Assembly: GCA_045660295.1 (NCBI GenBank)
Contig: JAZRDN010000043.1
Location: forward strand, 62,001-126,000
DNA from: RGIG8775 sp045660295
Lineage (GTDB): Bacteria > Bacillota > Clostridia > Oscillospirales > CAG-272
DNA length: 64,000 nt
Direction: 5' to 3'
The translations under genes and the position numbers were made by a program. The notes beneath the pieces are model-generated. The model was not told where the DNA came from. It made no database searches and was given only the letters and a program-made list of their open reading frames with translations. Each line of letters opens with the position of its first letter. Positions within the stretch are counted from its first letter, which is position 1. Of this stretch, positions 40,764 through 48,758 are shown piece after piece.

Positions 40764-41870
40764 TTATTTTGTAATTGATTTAAGATATGCGTTTATAAAT
40801 CCGTCTATTTCGCCGTCCATTACCGCGTTGATGTTTCCGTCCTCGTAGCCCGTTCTTGTGTCCTTGGCGAGGGTGTAGGGCATAAATACGTAGGAGCGTA
40901 TCTGCGAGCCCCACTCAATATTTGTTTTGTTGCCCTGAATTTCTTCTATGGTGTCAAGACGCTCGCGGAGCTTTATCTCCATGAGCTTTGCCTTAAGCAT
41001 TTTGAGCGCCGTTTCCTTGTTCTGAAGCTGTGAACGCTCGGTCTGACATCCGACAACAATGCCCGTGGGCTTGTGAACTATTCTTATTGCCGAGTCGGTC
41101 TTGTTGATGTGCTGACCTCCCGCACCGCTGGAGCGGTGAGCGGTTATTTCAAGATCCTCGTCACGAAGCTCTATCTTGTCAACCTCGTCAAACTCGGGCA
41201 TTACCTCTATCGAAGCAAAAGAGGTCTGACGTCTGCCCGCAGAGTCAAAGGGTGACACGCGTACAAGGCGGTGAACGCCGTTTTCGCTCTTAAGATATCC
41301 GTATGCGTTAAGACCCTCGACAGTGATGGTGGCGCTTTTAAGTCCGGCTTCTTCTCCGTCAAGCCAGTCGATCAGCTTTACCGTGAATTTGTTGCGCTCA
41401 GCCCAACGTGTTATCATTCTGTAAAGCATCTGCGCCCAGTCCTGAGCCTCCGTGCCTCCCGCGCCGGGGTGGAAGGAGACTATGGCGTTGTTTTTGTCGT
41501 ATTCGCCCGACAAAAGCACCTCGATACGCTTTTTTTCCTCCTGCGCGATTATCTCGGCAAGCTCGTTTTCAACCTCGGGAACAGAGTCCTCGTCGTTTTC
41601 CTCAATTGCCATTTCGGCAAGAACTATTGCGTCCTCAAGTTTGGCACAAAGCGCGTCGTATTCGGAAATTGCGTCTTTCGTCTGCTTTATAGTTTGCAGA
41701 ACCTTTGAGGAGTTTTCCTGATTACTCCAGAAATCCTGCTCAAGAGTCTGCTTTTCAAGCTCCTCTACCGTAACTCTCTTTTCCTCGATCTTAAGCGCCG
41801 AGCCAAGCTCCGTAAGGTCGTCGCGGAGCTTTATAAGCTTATATCTTGCATCTTCAAGTGCGATTATCAA
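40764..41870 (-). CDS. prfB: Peptide chain release factor 2
   Basis: RF2 ends translation at UAA and UGA. The 368-residue protein has the tripeptide anticodon SPF (206-208) and the catalytic GGQ (251-253, in GAGGQHINKTDSA). The usual in-frame UGA with +1 frameshift near codon 25 is absent, because one continuous frame covers the whole N-terminal domain. The start is TTG at 41868-41870, behind GGGAGG. The small membrane protein follows. A multi-hairpin element lies upstream on the 5' side. Confidence 0.94.
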   Translation of the reverse strand: MIIALEDARYKLIKLRDDLTELGSALKIEEKRVTVEELEKQTLEQDFWSNQENSSKVLQTIKQTKDAISEYDALCAKLEDAIVLAEMAIEENDEDSVPEVENELAEIIAQEEKKRIEVLLSGEYDKNNAIVSFHPGAGGTEAQDWAQMLYRMITRWAERNKFTVKLIDWLDGEEAGLKSATITVEGLNAYGYLKSENGVHRLVRVSPFDSAGRRQTSFASIEVMPEFDEVDKIELRDEDLEITAHRSSGAGGQHINKTDSAIRIVHKPTGIVVGCQTERSQLQNKETALKMLKAKLMEIKLRERLDTIEEIQGNKTNIEWGSQIRSYVFMPYTLAKDTRTGYEDGNINAVMDGEIDGFINAYLKSITK

Positions 41871-41944
41871 ATTAACCTCCCGCGCCGCGAATGCGGCTGA
41901 TACGTGTGAATTTATAGTTTATAGTTATTATATATTATACCATG

Positions 41945-42053
41945 AAGCAAAAATGCTTGCTTGCAAAGGTGTTTTGGCGAAGCCGTCAATAACGCAGGCA
42001 CGCAAAGCGTGCGAAGGGCGAAGCCCAAAAACTTGCGTATGCAAGGCTTATTG
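41945..42053. repeat. Multi-hairpin intergenic element upstream of prfB
   Basis: Six small hairpins lie in 100 bp between the divergent prfB and DUF1858 genes: AAGCA-TGCTT (41945-41958), GGC-GAA-GCC (41976-41984), GCACGC-AAA-GCGTGC (41998-42012), GGGC-GAA-GCCC (42016-42026), CTTGC-GTAT-GCAAG (42032-42045), and an outer stem CAATAA (41987-41992) with TTATTG (42048-42053). The pattern of short stems with 3-nt loops inside an outer stem is the same as at 4956-5138, with different stem sequences. No gene is seen. The gap 41871-42207 holds nothing else besides the downstream promoter. Confidence 0.62.
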
Positions 42054-42146
42054 CGTATATTATACCATATAACACCATGGTTTTTCAAGAGGTTTGAGAA
42101 ATTTTCTTTACAAAATATAAAAAGAAAGTAATTGTGAAAAATTCGG

Positions 42147-42175
42147 TTGACAAATCGATTGAAAAGTTATATAAT
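42147..42175 (+). promoter_or_regulatory. Consensus promoter of the DUF1858 gene
   Basis: TTGACA (42147-42152), 17 bp, TATAAT (42170-42175). Both boxes are perfect, 32 bp before the start. Confidence 0.88.
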
Positions 42176-42207
42176 ATAGGGGAATAATAAATACGGAGGT
42201 AGAAAAA

Positions 42208-42408
42208 ATGACTGTAACCAAGGAATCCATTATCGGTGATGTACTTGATTTTGACGTAGATACAGCTCGCTTCTTCTTTGAAATCGGAATGCACTGTCTC
42301 GGCTGCCCCTCTGCAAGAGGAGAGTCTATCGCGGACGCTTGCGCCGTTCACGGAACAAATGCCGACGAGCTTGTTGAAAAAATCAATAAATATCTTGCAT
42401 CCAAGTAA
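42208..42408 (+). CDS. DUF1858 / hybrid-cluster-associated redox disulfide protein
   Basis: This 66-residue protein matches the short DUF1858 family. A helix-rich fold carries a C-x-x-C motif (C30 and C33 in MHCLGCPSA) that probably forms a redox disulfide or binds metal. Family members are often near hybrid-cluster proteins or other redox genes, but none lies here. GGAGG precedes the start, and the perfect promoter suggests high expression. The next gene, trmK, starts 63 bp downstream. Its precise role is unknown. Confidence 0.87.
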   Translation: MTVTKESIIGDVLDFDVDTARFFFEIGMHCLGCPSARGESIADACAVHGTNADELVEKINKYLASK

Positions 42409-42471
42409 GAGAACTCCGCTCGGCAGACCTTGAGCTTTGTCGGGCGGTCTTTTCTTTTGAAAGGGAAACAA

Positions 42472-43155
42472 ATGCGAAATTACGTTATAAGCAACAGACT
42501 TATGAGCGCGGTCGGCTTCGTGCGCGGGGGTGTTTTTGCCGATATAGGCACCGACCACGGCTATCTGCCCATATATCTGTATAAAAATAGGTTGATAAAA
42601 AAGGCTGTCGCCGCCGATATAAACCCAATGCCGCTTGACTCGGCTCGCCGAAATATAGCCGAACACGGCGTGGACGGTGGCATCGTTACCGTGCTCTCCG
42701 ACGGGCTTGAAAAAATAGGCGACTTTGCGCCCGACGATATAGCGATATTCGGCATGGGCGGTGAGCTTGTTTGCCGTATAATCAAAAACGCGCCGTGGAC
42801 AAAAGATTCCAAAATTCGCCTTATACTTCAGCCGATGACCAAGCAGGACGAGGTGAGGGAATATCTGCTTTCAGAGGGCTTTGCTATCGTTGACGAGACG
42901 CTATCCGAGGACGACGGAAAAATATACCAGACCATATGCGCCGAATATTCGGGCGAGAGCGAGAAATATTCTGCCGCCGAGCTGATACTCGGAAGGCATA
43001 ACATAAAGCACGGAGGCGAGCTTTTCGGGAAATTTGTCGAAAACCGTATCGAGGTGTACTCGGCAAGAGCGGATGGTAAGCGCCTTGCGGGACTCGGGGA
43101 CGAGGAAATGGCGCTTGTGGAAGAATTTAAAAGGATATTGGAGAATGTAAAATGA
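42472..43155 (+). CDS. trmK: tRNA (adenine(22)-N(1))-methyltransferase TrmK
   Basis: TrmK methylates N1 of A22 in bacterial tRNA. The 227-residue protein starts MRNYVISNRLMSAVGFVRGG at ATG 42472. It has the SAM motif FADIGTDHGYLPIYL (22-36), the family sequence FGMGGELV, and LILQPMTKQDEVREYL. An in-frame start at 42430 has no good site. It overlaps the downstream Nif3-like gene by 4 bp (ATGA), a pair that is also conserved in Bacillus. Confidence 0.92.
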   Translation: MRNYVISNRLMSAVGFVRGGVFADIGTDHGYLPIYLYKNRLIKKAVAADINPMPLDSARRNIAEHGVDGGIVTVLSDGLEKIGDFAPDDIAIFGMGGELVCRIIKNAPWTKDSKIRLILQPMTKQDEVREYLLSEGFAIVDETLSEDDGKIYQTICAEYSGESEKYSAAELILGRHNIKHGGELFGKFVENRIEVYSARADGKRLAGLGDEEMALVEEFKRILENVK

Positions 43156-43913
43156 CTGTAAAAGAGCTTTACGATTATTTGAATGAAAAAATTCCGCGCT
43201 CTCTTTCCTGCGAGTGGGATAACGACGGACTTATGTGCTGTCCCCGCCCTGACAGACAGGCGGCGAAAATACTTGTGGCACTTGATATTTCCGAGGAAAT
43301 AGTAGAGCGCGCGGTAAGTGAAAAATGCGACGTTATCCTCTCACATCATCCGCTGGTGTTCAAGCCCGTTAAGGCGCTGACCACCGAGGCTGGCGTCCCG
43401 CGAAAGCTTATTCGCCTTATAGAAAACGGTATTACCGCCATGTCATTTCATACTCGCTTTGACGCGCTTGAGGGCGGTGTCAACGACGTGCTCGCGAAAA
43501 TACTCGGTATAGAAAACACCGAGCCTTTCGGCGAGGACGGCGAGATGATGGGGCGTGTAGGCTTTGTGAAGGAAACAACGCTTGAGGAGTTTGCCAAGCA
43601 CGTAAAGGCTACCCTCGGTTCTCCCGTCGCGCTTTTTAACGGTGACCTGCCTGTGCGTAAGGTAGCGGTGCTTGGCGGTAACGGAGACGATTTCGTTGGC
43701 GCGGCAAAGCACGTCGGGGCTGATACGCTCGTCAGCGGACGTCTGGGATATCACGTAATGGCTGACGCAAAGGAAAACGGCATCAATCTTATCGAGGCGG
43801 GGCACTACTTTACCGAAGCCCCCGCGCTCTCGGCGCTGGCTGATATGGTGAAAGTTGCAATACCCGATGCCGAAATAATTTTTGCCGATTCAAACAATAT
43901 CAAAGCGGTGTAG
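43152..43913 (+). CDS. Nif3-like dinuclear metal-centre protein
   Basis: The 253-residue protein belongs to the Nif3/YqfO family, which forms hexameric toroids with a two-metal site. Metal-binding segments are visible: LSHHPLVFKPVKAL with its histidine pair, HTRFDALEGGVND, and the C-terminal EAGHYFTE. The biochemical function is not settled; a GTP cyclohydrolase or DNA-related role has been proposed. It overlaps trmK by 4 bp, so the two are translationally coupled. Confidence 0.9.
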   Translation: MTVKELYDYLNEKIPRSLSCEWDNDGLMCCPRPDRQAAKILVALDISEEIVERAVSEKCDVILSHHPLVFKPVKALTTEAGVPRKLIRLIENGITAMSFHTRFDALEGGVNDVLAKILGIENTEPFGEDGEMMGRVGFVKETTLEEFAKHVKATLGSPVALFNGDLPVRKVAVLGGNGDDFVGAAKHVGADTLVSGRLGYHVMADAKENGINLIEAGHYFTEAPALSALADMVKVAIPDAEIIFADSNNIKAV

Positions 43914-43929
43914 CATACACGCCGAAAAC

Positions 43930-43957
43930 AAAAAGAGCTGTCAAGACAGCTCTTTTT
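43930..43957. terminator. Bidirectional terminator between the Nif3-like and ThuA genes
   Basis: A perfect 13-bp stem (43930-43942 with 43945-43957) with a 2-nt loop, A-run before and T-run after. It serves both convergent genes. Confidence 0.86.
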
Positions 43958-43969
43958 TATGTGATTCAA

Positions 43970-44713
43970 TTATTTGCCGAACTCGTCGGTAACCTTTGTC
44001 GTAATATGAGGACATTTGTCTTCAAGCTCGTAGCCGATTTCATTGGGAACTGCCCAATGTACGGCGTTCTTGATGATTCTCTGAACGTAAGGGTTGTAGA
44101 AGGATTTGCAGGTCTCGTGACCGGGCTGGAAGTAGAATATCTTGCCCGCGCCGCGGAGGAAGCAAGCGCCGCTTCTGAAAATGTTTCCGTCCTCAAACCA
44201 GCTTCCGAAAACAAGAGCGTCGGGCTGGGGAATGTAGAAGGGCTCACTGTAAAGCTCCTCCTCCTCAAGCGTGAAGTGGTCGGGAATACCTTCCGCAATA
44301 GGGCTGGAGGGGAGAAGATTCCATACTACCTCTTTCTGGTTTCTGCCCCACGAAAGGTTTCCGTTGGTGCCGACCAGACTCATAAAGGGCTTGGATTTGT
44401 GTCCCGAGTGAAGGGCGATAAAGCCCATTTTGCCTGTGTAAACTCTGGCGCGTATCTTTTCAACAAGCGCGTCGTTTACCTCGTGGTGAGCCACGTGCCC
44501 CCACCAGATAAGCACGTCTGTATTGTCAAGAACCTCGTCGGGGAGACCATGATCTGGATCGTCAAGCGCGGCGAGCGTGGTCTCTATGTCATCGCACTCG
44601 CCAAGAAATTCGGCGATCTTTGCGTGAAGTCCGTTGGGGTAGAGCTCGGCTACCTCGGGCTTTTTCTTTTCGTGTCTGAATTCGTTCCAGATAGTAACTC
44701 TGATTTTTTCCAT
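43970..44713 (-). CDS. ThuA-like (trehalose utilization) protein
   Basis: The 247-residue protein has the ThuA fold of the class-I glutamine amidotransferase-like superfamily, with VLIWWGHVAHHEV near residue 70, MGFIALHSGH, and GKIFYFQPGHET near residue 210. ThuA proteins are linked to sugar catabolism, but no direct catalytic activity has been established. It lies 50 bp after an AraC regulator on the same strand, so a carbohydrate-responsive pair is likely. No transporter or glycosidase is nearby. Confidence 0.85.
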   Translation of the reverse strand: MEKIRVTIWNEFRHEKKKPEVAELYPNGLHAKIAEFLGECDDIETTLAALDDPDHGLPDEVLDNTDVLIWWGHVAHHEVNDALVEKIRARVYTGKMGFIALHSGHKSKPFMSLVGTNGNLSWGRNQKEVVWNLLPSSPIAEGIPDHFTLEEEELYSEPFYIPQPDALVFGSWFEDGNIFRSGACFLRGAGKIFYFQPGHETCKSFYNPYVQRIIKNAVHWAVPNEIGYELEDKCPHITTKVTDEFGK

Positions 44714-44763
44714 AGTAAAAATCCTTTAGTATCTGATAATTGATCGGTGCTTGATCGTAGGCT

Positions 44764-45603
44764 TCAATGTTTTGTTTTTCTTGCCGCCAGCGGCGAAATT
44801 CCGAAGCGTTGCTTGAACTGCCTGTAAAACGAGGAGTAGTCGCAAAATCCGCATTCCGATGCCACGATGTTAGCTTGCTTGCCGTTCTGTAAAAGCGTTC
44901 TTGAGAGCAAAAGCCTCTTTAATACTATATAATCCCATACCGACGAGCCTGTGGACTCTTTGAAAATTCGGTTTATGTAGGATTTGCTGAAGAAAAATTC
45001 CTTTTCAAGCTCGTCAAGACCCTGTAAGGTGATAAGATTGGCGTTGATATATTCGATTATCTTGCTTACCGTCTCCGACGAGCCTTGCGAGGGAGGTCCG
45101 GGGTAATTGCTCTCGTCGGCAGTGGCGGCTTTGAGATGATATAATTCTGTAAGTATCGGCATCAGATTTGAAATGATGCGTTCCTCACACCCCTCGGTCT
45201 CGGTCTCGCGGCAAATTTTATCCATGCAATTTCTCAAAAAATCCGCCGATTCCTCGGTGGGAATGAAAAGATTGCTCTTGCCCAGCGGTCTGTCGCAGAA
45301 AAGCTCGCCTATCTCTTTTCCGAGAAGTGGAATTACAGAGGGCGAAAAATTAATCGTGATCCGCTCATATGGGGCTTCAGAGCGCACATGCAACGTGTGT
45401 GCCTCTCCGCTTCGCATAAGCAGAAAGCAGCCGGGGACAAGCTGATAATCAGTGCCCTCTACCGTGTAGTAGCAGTCGCCCGATATAAAGTAAAACAGCT
45501 CGTATGTCCTATGGGCGTGTAAAAAGAAGCTGTCTTGCGACGGCGCATCGTCTCTGCTGTGCCGTACGTTGAGATTTTCACTTATATAATTCGCTAATAT
45601 CAC
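44764..45603 (-). CDS. AraC-family transcriptional regulator
   Basis: The 279-residue protein has an N-terminal cupin domain (HAHRTYELFYFISGDCYYTV, about residues 28-47). The C-terminal AraC DNA-binding domain contains FFFSKSYINRIFKESTGSSV and ASECGFCDYSSFYRQFKQRF, ending KTKH. The start is GTG at 45603, 8 nt after GGAGG. It precedes the ThuA gene and faces an acetyltransferase gene across a 156-bp gap. It probably controls ThuA. The inducer is unknown. Confidence 0.88.
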   Translation of the reverse strand: MILANYISENLNVRHSRDDAPSQDSFFLHAHRTYELFYFISGDCYYTVEGTDYQLVPGCFLLMRSGEAHTLHVRSEAPYERITINFSPSVIPLLGKEIGELFCDRPLGKSNLFIPTEESADFLRNCMDKICRETETEGCEERIISNLMPILTELYHLKAATADESNYPGPPSQGSSETVSKIIEYINANLITLQGLDELEKEFFFSKSYINRIFKESTGSSVWDYIVLKRLLLSRTLLQNGKQANIVASECGFCDYSSFYRQFKQRFGISPLAARKTKH

Positions 45604-45694
45604 CTCAAGTCCCTCCTTTTCGCTTTATACGTTCAAAGTATATCATATATTTTTAAAAAAATAAATACTTTTTTGCAAATTTTTTCGAATTTGG

Positions 45695-45723
45695 TTGAAA
45701 TTTTTTTGCATAAGTAGTATAAT
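45695..45723 (+). promoter_or_regulatory. Promoter of the acetyltransferase gene
   Basis: TTGAAA (45695-45700), 17 bp, TATAAT (45718-45723), 37 bp upstream of the start. Confidence 0.7.
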
Positions 45724-45759
45724 TATCCCGTATAAGGTGAAATCGAGAGGGCTAACAGA

Positions 45760-46332
45760 ATGACAGTTGAAACTTTGGGTAAAATATTCGGAAATATTCC
45801 AACGCTGAAAACCGAGCGCCTCGTTCTGCGCGGTATGCTCGTGAGCGACTGCTTTGACATGTACGAATACGCGCGCCTTGCCGAGGTCACAAAGTATCTC
45901 ACGTGGTCGTCGCACCCCGACGTGGAGTATACAAAGGGATATCTCAAAACGCTTAAGTACCATTATAAAATAGGAACGTTTTACGATTGGGCGGTTGTTT
46001 GTGCCGAGCAGGACAAGATGATAGGCACCTGCGGCTTTACACGCTTTGACCTGCCGCATAATTCCGCCGAGATCGGATACGTTATAAATCCCGAATTCAG
46101 AGGTAAGGAGATAGCCGTCGAAGCGGCAAAAAGAGTGCTTCGCTTCGGCTTTGAGGAGTTGGGGCTTAACCGTATATCGGCAAGGTATATGGTGGGGAAC
46201 GACGCCTCAAGGCGAGTTATGGAGAAGCTTGGAATGACCTTTGAGGGAATATCGCGGTCGGAAATACTGGTTGACGGCACCTACAGAGACGTAGGCAGAT
46301 GCGCGATACTGCGCGACGAGTTCGAAAAATAA
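45760..46332 (+). CDS. GNAT-family N-acetyltransferase (RimJ/RimL type)
   Basis: The 190-residue protein has the RimJ-like start LKTERLVLRGM, the acetyl-CoA loop segment NPEFRGKEIAVEAAKRVLRF in place of the usual RGxGxA, and the C-terminal RISARYMVGNDASRRVMEKL GMTFEG region with the closing RDVGRCAILRDE. The group acetylates N-termini of ribosomal proteins or other amines; the substrate is unknown. It is a single gene with its own promoter behind a GAGAGG site. infC lies downstream with its own promoter. Confidence 0.86.
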   Translation: MTVETLGKIFGNIPTLKTERLVLRGMLVSDCFDMYEYARLAEVTKYLTWSSHPDVEYTKGYLKTLKYHYKIGTFYDWAVVCAEQDKMIGTCGFTRFDLPHNSAEIGYVINPEFRGKEIAVEAAKRVLRFGFEELGLNRISARYMVGNDASRRVMEKLGMTFEGISRSEILVDGTYRDVGRCAILRDEFEK

Positions 46333-46370
46333 AAAAATTCGGAAATGTCAAAAAAATTTTCGTAAAGCTA

Positions 46371-46399
46371 TTGACATTTCCGTTTTTTTGTGGTAAAAT
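46371..46399 (+). promoter_or_regulatory. Promoter of infC-rpmI-rplT
   Basis: TTGACA (46371-46376), 17 bp, TAAAAT (46394-46399). It leaves about 160 nt of leader before the infC start. Confidence 0.85.
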
Positions 46400-46551
46400 C
46401 ATCGGGTAAGAAGCAGAACTCTCCGTTCTCACCGTATCGCTGTCGTGTGTATACGGTTGATATTTCAAACCTCTGCGGGTGTGCCTGCGGTGGATTTTGC
46501 GCACGGAGTATATGCTTCGTGGGCTTTTGTTTTTTAAGCCAAATATTTTTT
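46400..46551 (+). promoter_or_regulatory. L20-type leader of infC-rpmI-rplT with possible attenuator
   Basis: This leader is where L20 represses its own operon in Bacillota. A 7-bp stem with one G-U pair, CACGGAG (46502-46508) with CTTCGTG (46515-46521), runs into a T-rich tract (46525-46535), like a terminator. A competing hairpin, GGCTT (46522-46526) with AAGCC (46536-46540), shares its 3' side. That gives a plausible switch. I did not confirm the L20-binding core. Confidence 0.5.
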
Positions 46552-46565
46552 GGAGGTGTACACCT

Positions 46566-47093
46566 ATCAGTAACGCAAAAGAAGTGCAGATCAACGAAGC
46601 TATTAAGGAAAAGGAAGTCAGAGTTATCGGACCCGACGGTGAGCAGCTCGGTATCATGAGCAGCACGGAGGCTCTTAACCGCGCTTATGACGAGGGTTAT
46701 GACCTTGTTATGATGGCGGCGAACGCAACTCCCCCTGTGTGCAAGATCATGGACTACGGCAAGTACCGCTTCGAGTGTGAAAAGAGAGAGAAGGAGGCCC
46801 GCAAAAAGCAGCAGGTCGTTGAGGTTAAGGAAATTCAGCTCTCTTACAGAATCGATACTCACGATTTCGAGACTAAGGTCAAGCACGCGGTAAGATTTCT
46901 GACAGACGGAAATAAGGTGCGCGTTGTTCTGAGATTCAAGGGACGTGAGATGAGTCACGTCGCAATGGGTAGCGAGATAATGACAAAGTTTGAGGCGGCT
47001 TGCGCTGAGTACGGTGCAACCGATAAAAAGCCTGTACTCGACGGCAGACTTATGAGCATGATACTTGCGCCTGTAAAGCCCGCAAAGAAATAA
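46566..47093 (+). CDS. infC: Translation initiation factor IF-3 (AUC start codon)
   Basis: IF3 checks the start codon and keeps 30S subunits free. The 175-residue protein has the N-domain EVRVIGPDGEQLGIMSSTEAL, the linker MDYGKYRFECEKREKEARKK, and the C-domain ISYRID-like strand through LRFKGREMSHV. The only fitting start is ATC at 46566, 9 nt after GGAGG; no ATG, GTG or TTG in frame has a ribosome site. A non-canonical start (AUU or AUC) is a known feature of infC and lets IF3 repress itself. The site overlaps a perfect 12-bp palindrome. rpmI and rplT follow. Confidence 0.92.
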   Translation: MSNAKEVQINEAIKEKEVRVIGPDGEQLGIMSSTEALNRAYDEGYDLVMMAANATPPVCKIMDYGKYRFECEKREKEARKKQQVVEVKEIQLSYRIDTHDFETKVKHAVRFLTDGNKVRVVLRFKGREMSHVAMGSEIMTKFEAACAEYGATDKKPVLDGRLMSMILAPVKPAKK

Positions 47094-47195
47094 TTTTTGA
47101 TTCATAACAGGCGGCATAGCCGTTGTATGATAAATTTAACACAGGCTTCCGTCGTGATTTACGGAGTCTGAAAAATAGTAAAGGAGACAAAAATC

Positions 47196-47390
47196 ATGGG
47201 AAAGATCAAGACACATAAAGCCTCTGCAAAGAGATTTTCTGTTACCGCTAACGGAAAGGTTAAGATTAACCATTGCCACCACCGCCACAACCTCGGTCTT
47301 AAGACCGCAAAGCGTAAGAGACACCTTCGCACAGGTGCATACCTTAGCGAGGCTATGGCTGCAAACATCAAGGCAATGATCCAGAAGTGA
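47196..47390 (+). CDS. rpmI: Ribosomal protein L35
   Basis: The 64-residue, very basic protein of the 50S subunit starts MGKIKTHKASAKRFSVTANG and contains HHRHNLGLKTAKRKR, as L35 does. AAAGGAG precedes the start. It lies between infC and rplT with the usual order, 102 bp after infC. Confidence 0.97.
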   Translation: MGKIKTHKASAKRFSVTANGKVKINHCHHRHNLGLKTAKRKRHLRTGAYLSEAMAANIKAMIQK

Positions 47391-47423
47391 TCGACCGAAA
47401 AATAATTTAGGAGGAAATAGAAA

Positions 47424-47777
47424 ATGGCAAGAATTAAGGGCGCTGTAATGACGCGCAAGAGAAGAAATAAAATACTCAAGGCTGCTAAGGGTTACTGGGG
47501 TGCAAAGTCTAAGCACTTCAAGATGGCTAAGCAGGCCGTAATGAAGAGCGGCAACTACGCATTCGCAGGCCGCAAGATGAAGAAGAGAGACTTCCGTCGT
47601 CTTTGGATCACTCGTATCTCTGCTGAGGCAAAGAATAACGGTATGAACTATTCTACATTTATGAACGGACTCAAGAAGGCAGGTATCGATCTTAACAGAA
47701 AGATGCTCGCGGAGCTTGCGGTTTCCGATAAGGCTGTATTTGCATCTCTGGTTGAGAAGGCAAAGGCTGCTCTGTAA
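47424..47777 (+). CDS. rplT: Ribosomal protein L20
   Basis: L20 is a primary 23S-binding protein needed for early 50S assembly and represses its own operon. The 117-residue protein starts MARIKGAVMTRKRRNKILKA and contains AKGYWGAKSKHFKMAKQAVM and RISAEAKNNGMNYSTFMNGL, as expected. GGAGG precedes the start; it ends the operon before a strong terminator. Confidence 0.97.
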   Translation: MARIKGAVMTRKRRNKILKAAKGYWGAKSKHFKMAKQAVMKSGNYAFAGRKMKKRDFRRLWITRISAEAKNNGMNYSTFMNGLKKAGIDLNRKMLAELAVSDKAVFASLVEKAKAAL

Positions 47778-47789
47778 GTCGAACTGATA

Positions 47790-47816
47790 AAAAACCCGAC
47801 AGGTTGTCGGGTTTTT
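47790..47816 (+). terminator. Terminator of infC-rpmI-rplT
   Basis: A perfect 12-bp stem (47790-47801 with 47805-47816) with a 3-nt loop, ending in T5. Confidence 0.86.
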
Positions 47817-47916
47817 GTCGTATTAATGGCGGTGATAAAAACGCTGAAAAACGGTGCTTTTTCGCCGAATATATTAATATGAAGTTAAAAAATTGCAACT
47901 TTTTTGAGGGAATGCT

Positions 47917-48744
47917 ATGAAGATAACAGACGAAATAATCACCTCGCGCCGCAATCCAACCGTGATTGAAGCCGTGAAATTAAGCGAGAAAAAAGCGCGT
48001 GAAAGCGTCGGACTTTTTCGCTTTGACGGCATAAAGCTGTTTGAAGAAGCGGTTCAAAAGGGAGTTTCGATAGCTCGTGTTTTGCTGTGTGAAAGCAAGG
48101 CAAAGGATATTTTGCCGAGACTTGAGGGACTGATCGCTCTTGAAAACACGGCGGTTTCTCTGCTTTCGGACGACGTGTTCGCAAAGGTCTCTGAGGAGCA
48201 AGCCCCCGAGGGGATCATCTGTATCGCACGGTTTCCCGAAAAGCATGTCAAAAAGACCGATAAGGCGCTTTTTGAAAGCGCCGTTTCGGATAGATCGCGC
48301 CGAATGATATTGCTTGAATCGGTGCGCGATCCGGGTAATATGGGGACGGTTATGCGAACCGCCGCGGCATTTGGAATAGACACGCTTGTCATCAGCCGCG
48401 ACTGCGCCGATATCTATAATCCCAAAACCGTCAGAGGTGCTATGGGAGCGCTGTTCAAAATGAATATTTTCGTCTTTGACGATATTTGCGACGCTGTTGA
48501 GGTGTTGAAAAAAAGCGGACGAAGCGTTTATGCCGCCGCGCTTGACAAAAACGCGGTGAGACTTGACGAGACCGAGTTTGCGCTCGGAGATGCTGTCGTT
48601 ATCGGCAACGAGGGGCACGGACTTAGCGAAAGGGCTATAAACGCCTGTTCAAAAAGCCTGTACGTGCCTATGGAGGAGGGAAGCGAGTCGCTTAACGCCG
48701 CCGTAGCCGCCTCGGTCATAATGTGGAGCATGTATAAAAAATAA
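47917..48744 (+). CDS. TrmH/SpoU-family RNA methyltransferase
   Basis: This SPOUT-fold enzyme puts a 2'-O-methyl group on an RNA ribose. The 275-residue protein has an N-terminal L30e-like substrate domain (about 1-105). The trefoil-knot domain shows motif 1 (SVRDPGNMGTVMRTAAAFG), motif 2 (VVIGNEGHGLS) and motif 3 (YVPMEEGSESLNAAVAASVI). The target is unknown; RlmB-like or TrmH-like is possible. A region in this position, downstream of rplT, is common for the 23S G2251-type branch. It begins 15 bp before the dprA gene by end-to-start spacing. Confidence 0.87.
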   Translation: MKITDEIITSRRNPTVIEAVKLSEKKARESVGLFRFDGIKLFEEAVQKGVSIARVLLCESKAKDILPRLEGLIALENTAVSLLSDDVFAKVSEEQAPEGIICIARFPEKHVKKTDKALFESAVSDRSRRMILLESVRDPGNMGTVMRTAAAFGIDTLVISRDCADIYNPKTVRGAMGALFKMNIFVFDDICDAVEVLKKSGRSVYAAALDKNAVRLDETEFALGDAVVIGNEGHGLSERAINACSKSLYVPMEEGSESLNAAVAASVIMWSMYKK

Positions 48745-48758
48745 ACTCTGGAGGAAAT

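Noticed and set aside
43961..44743. Open frame of 260 codons on the plus strand opposite the ThuA gene
   Set aside because: The minus-strand protein has clear ThuA features and a ribosome site. The plus-strand frame begins inside the terminator region and has none.
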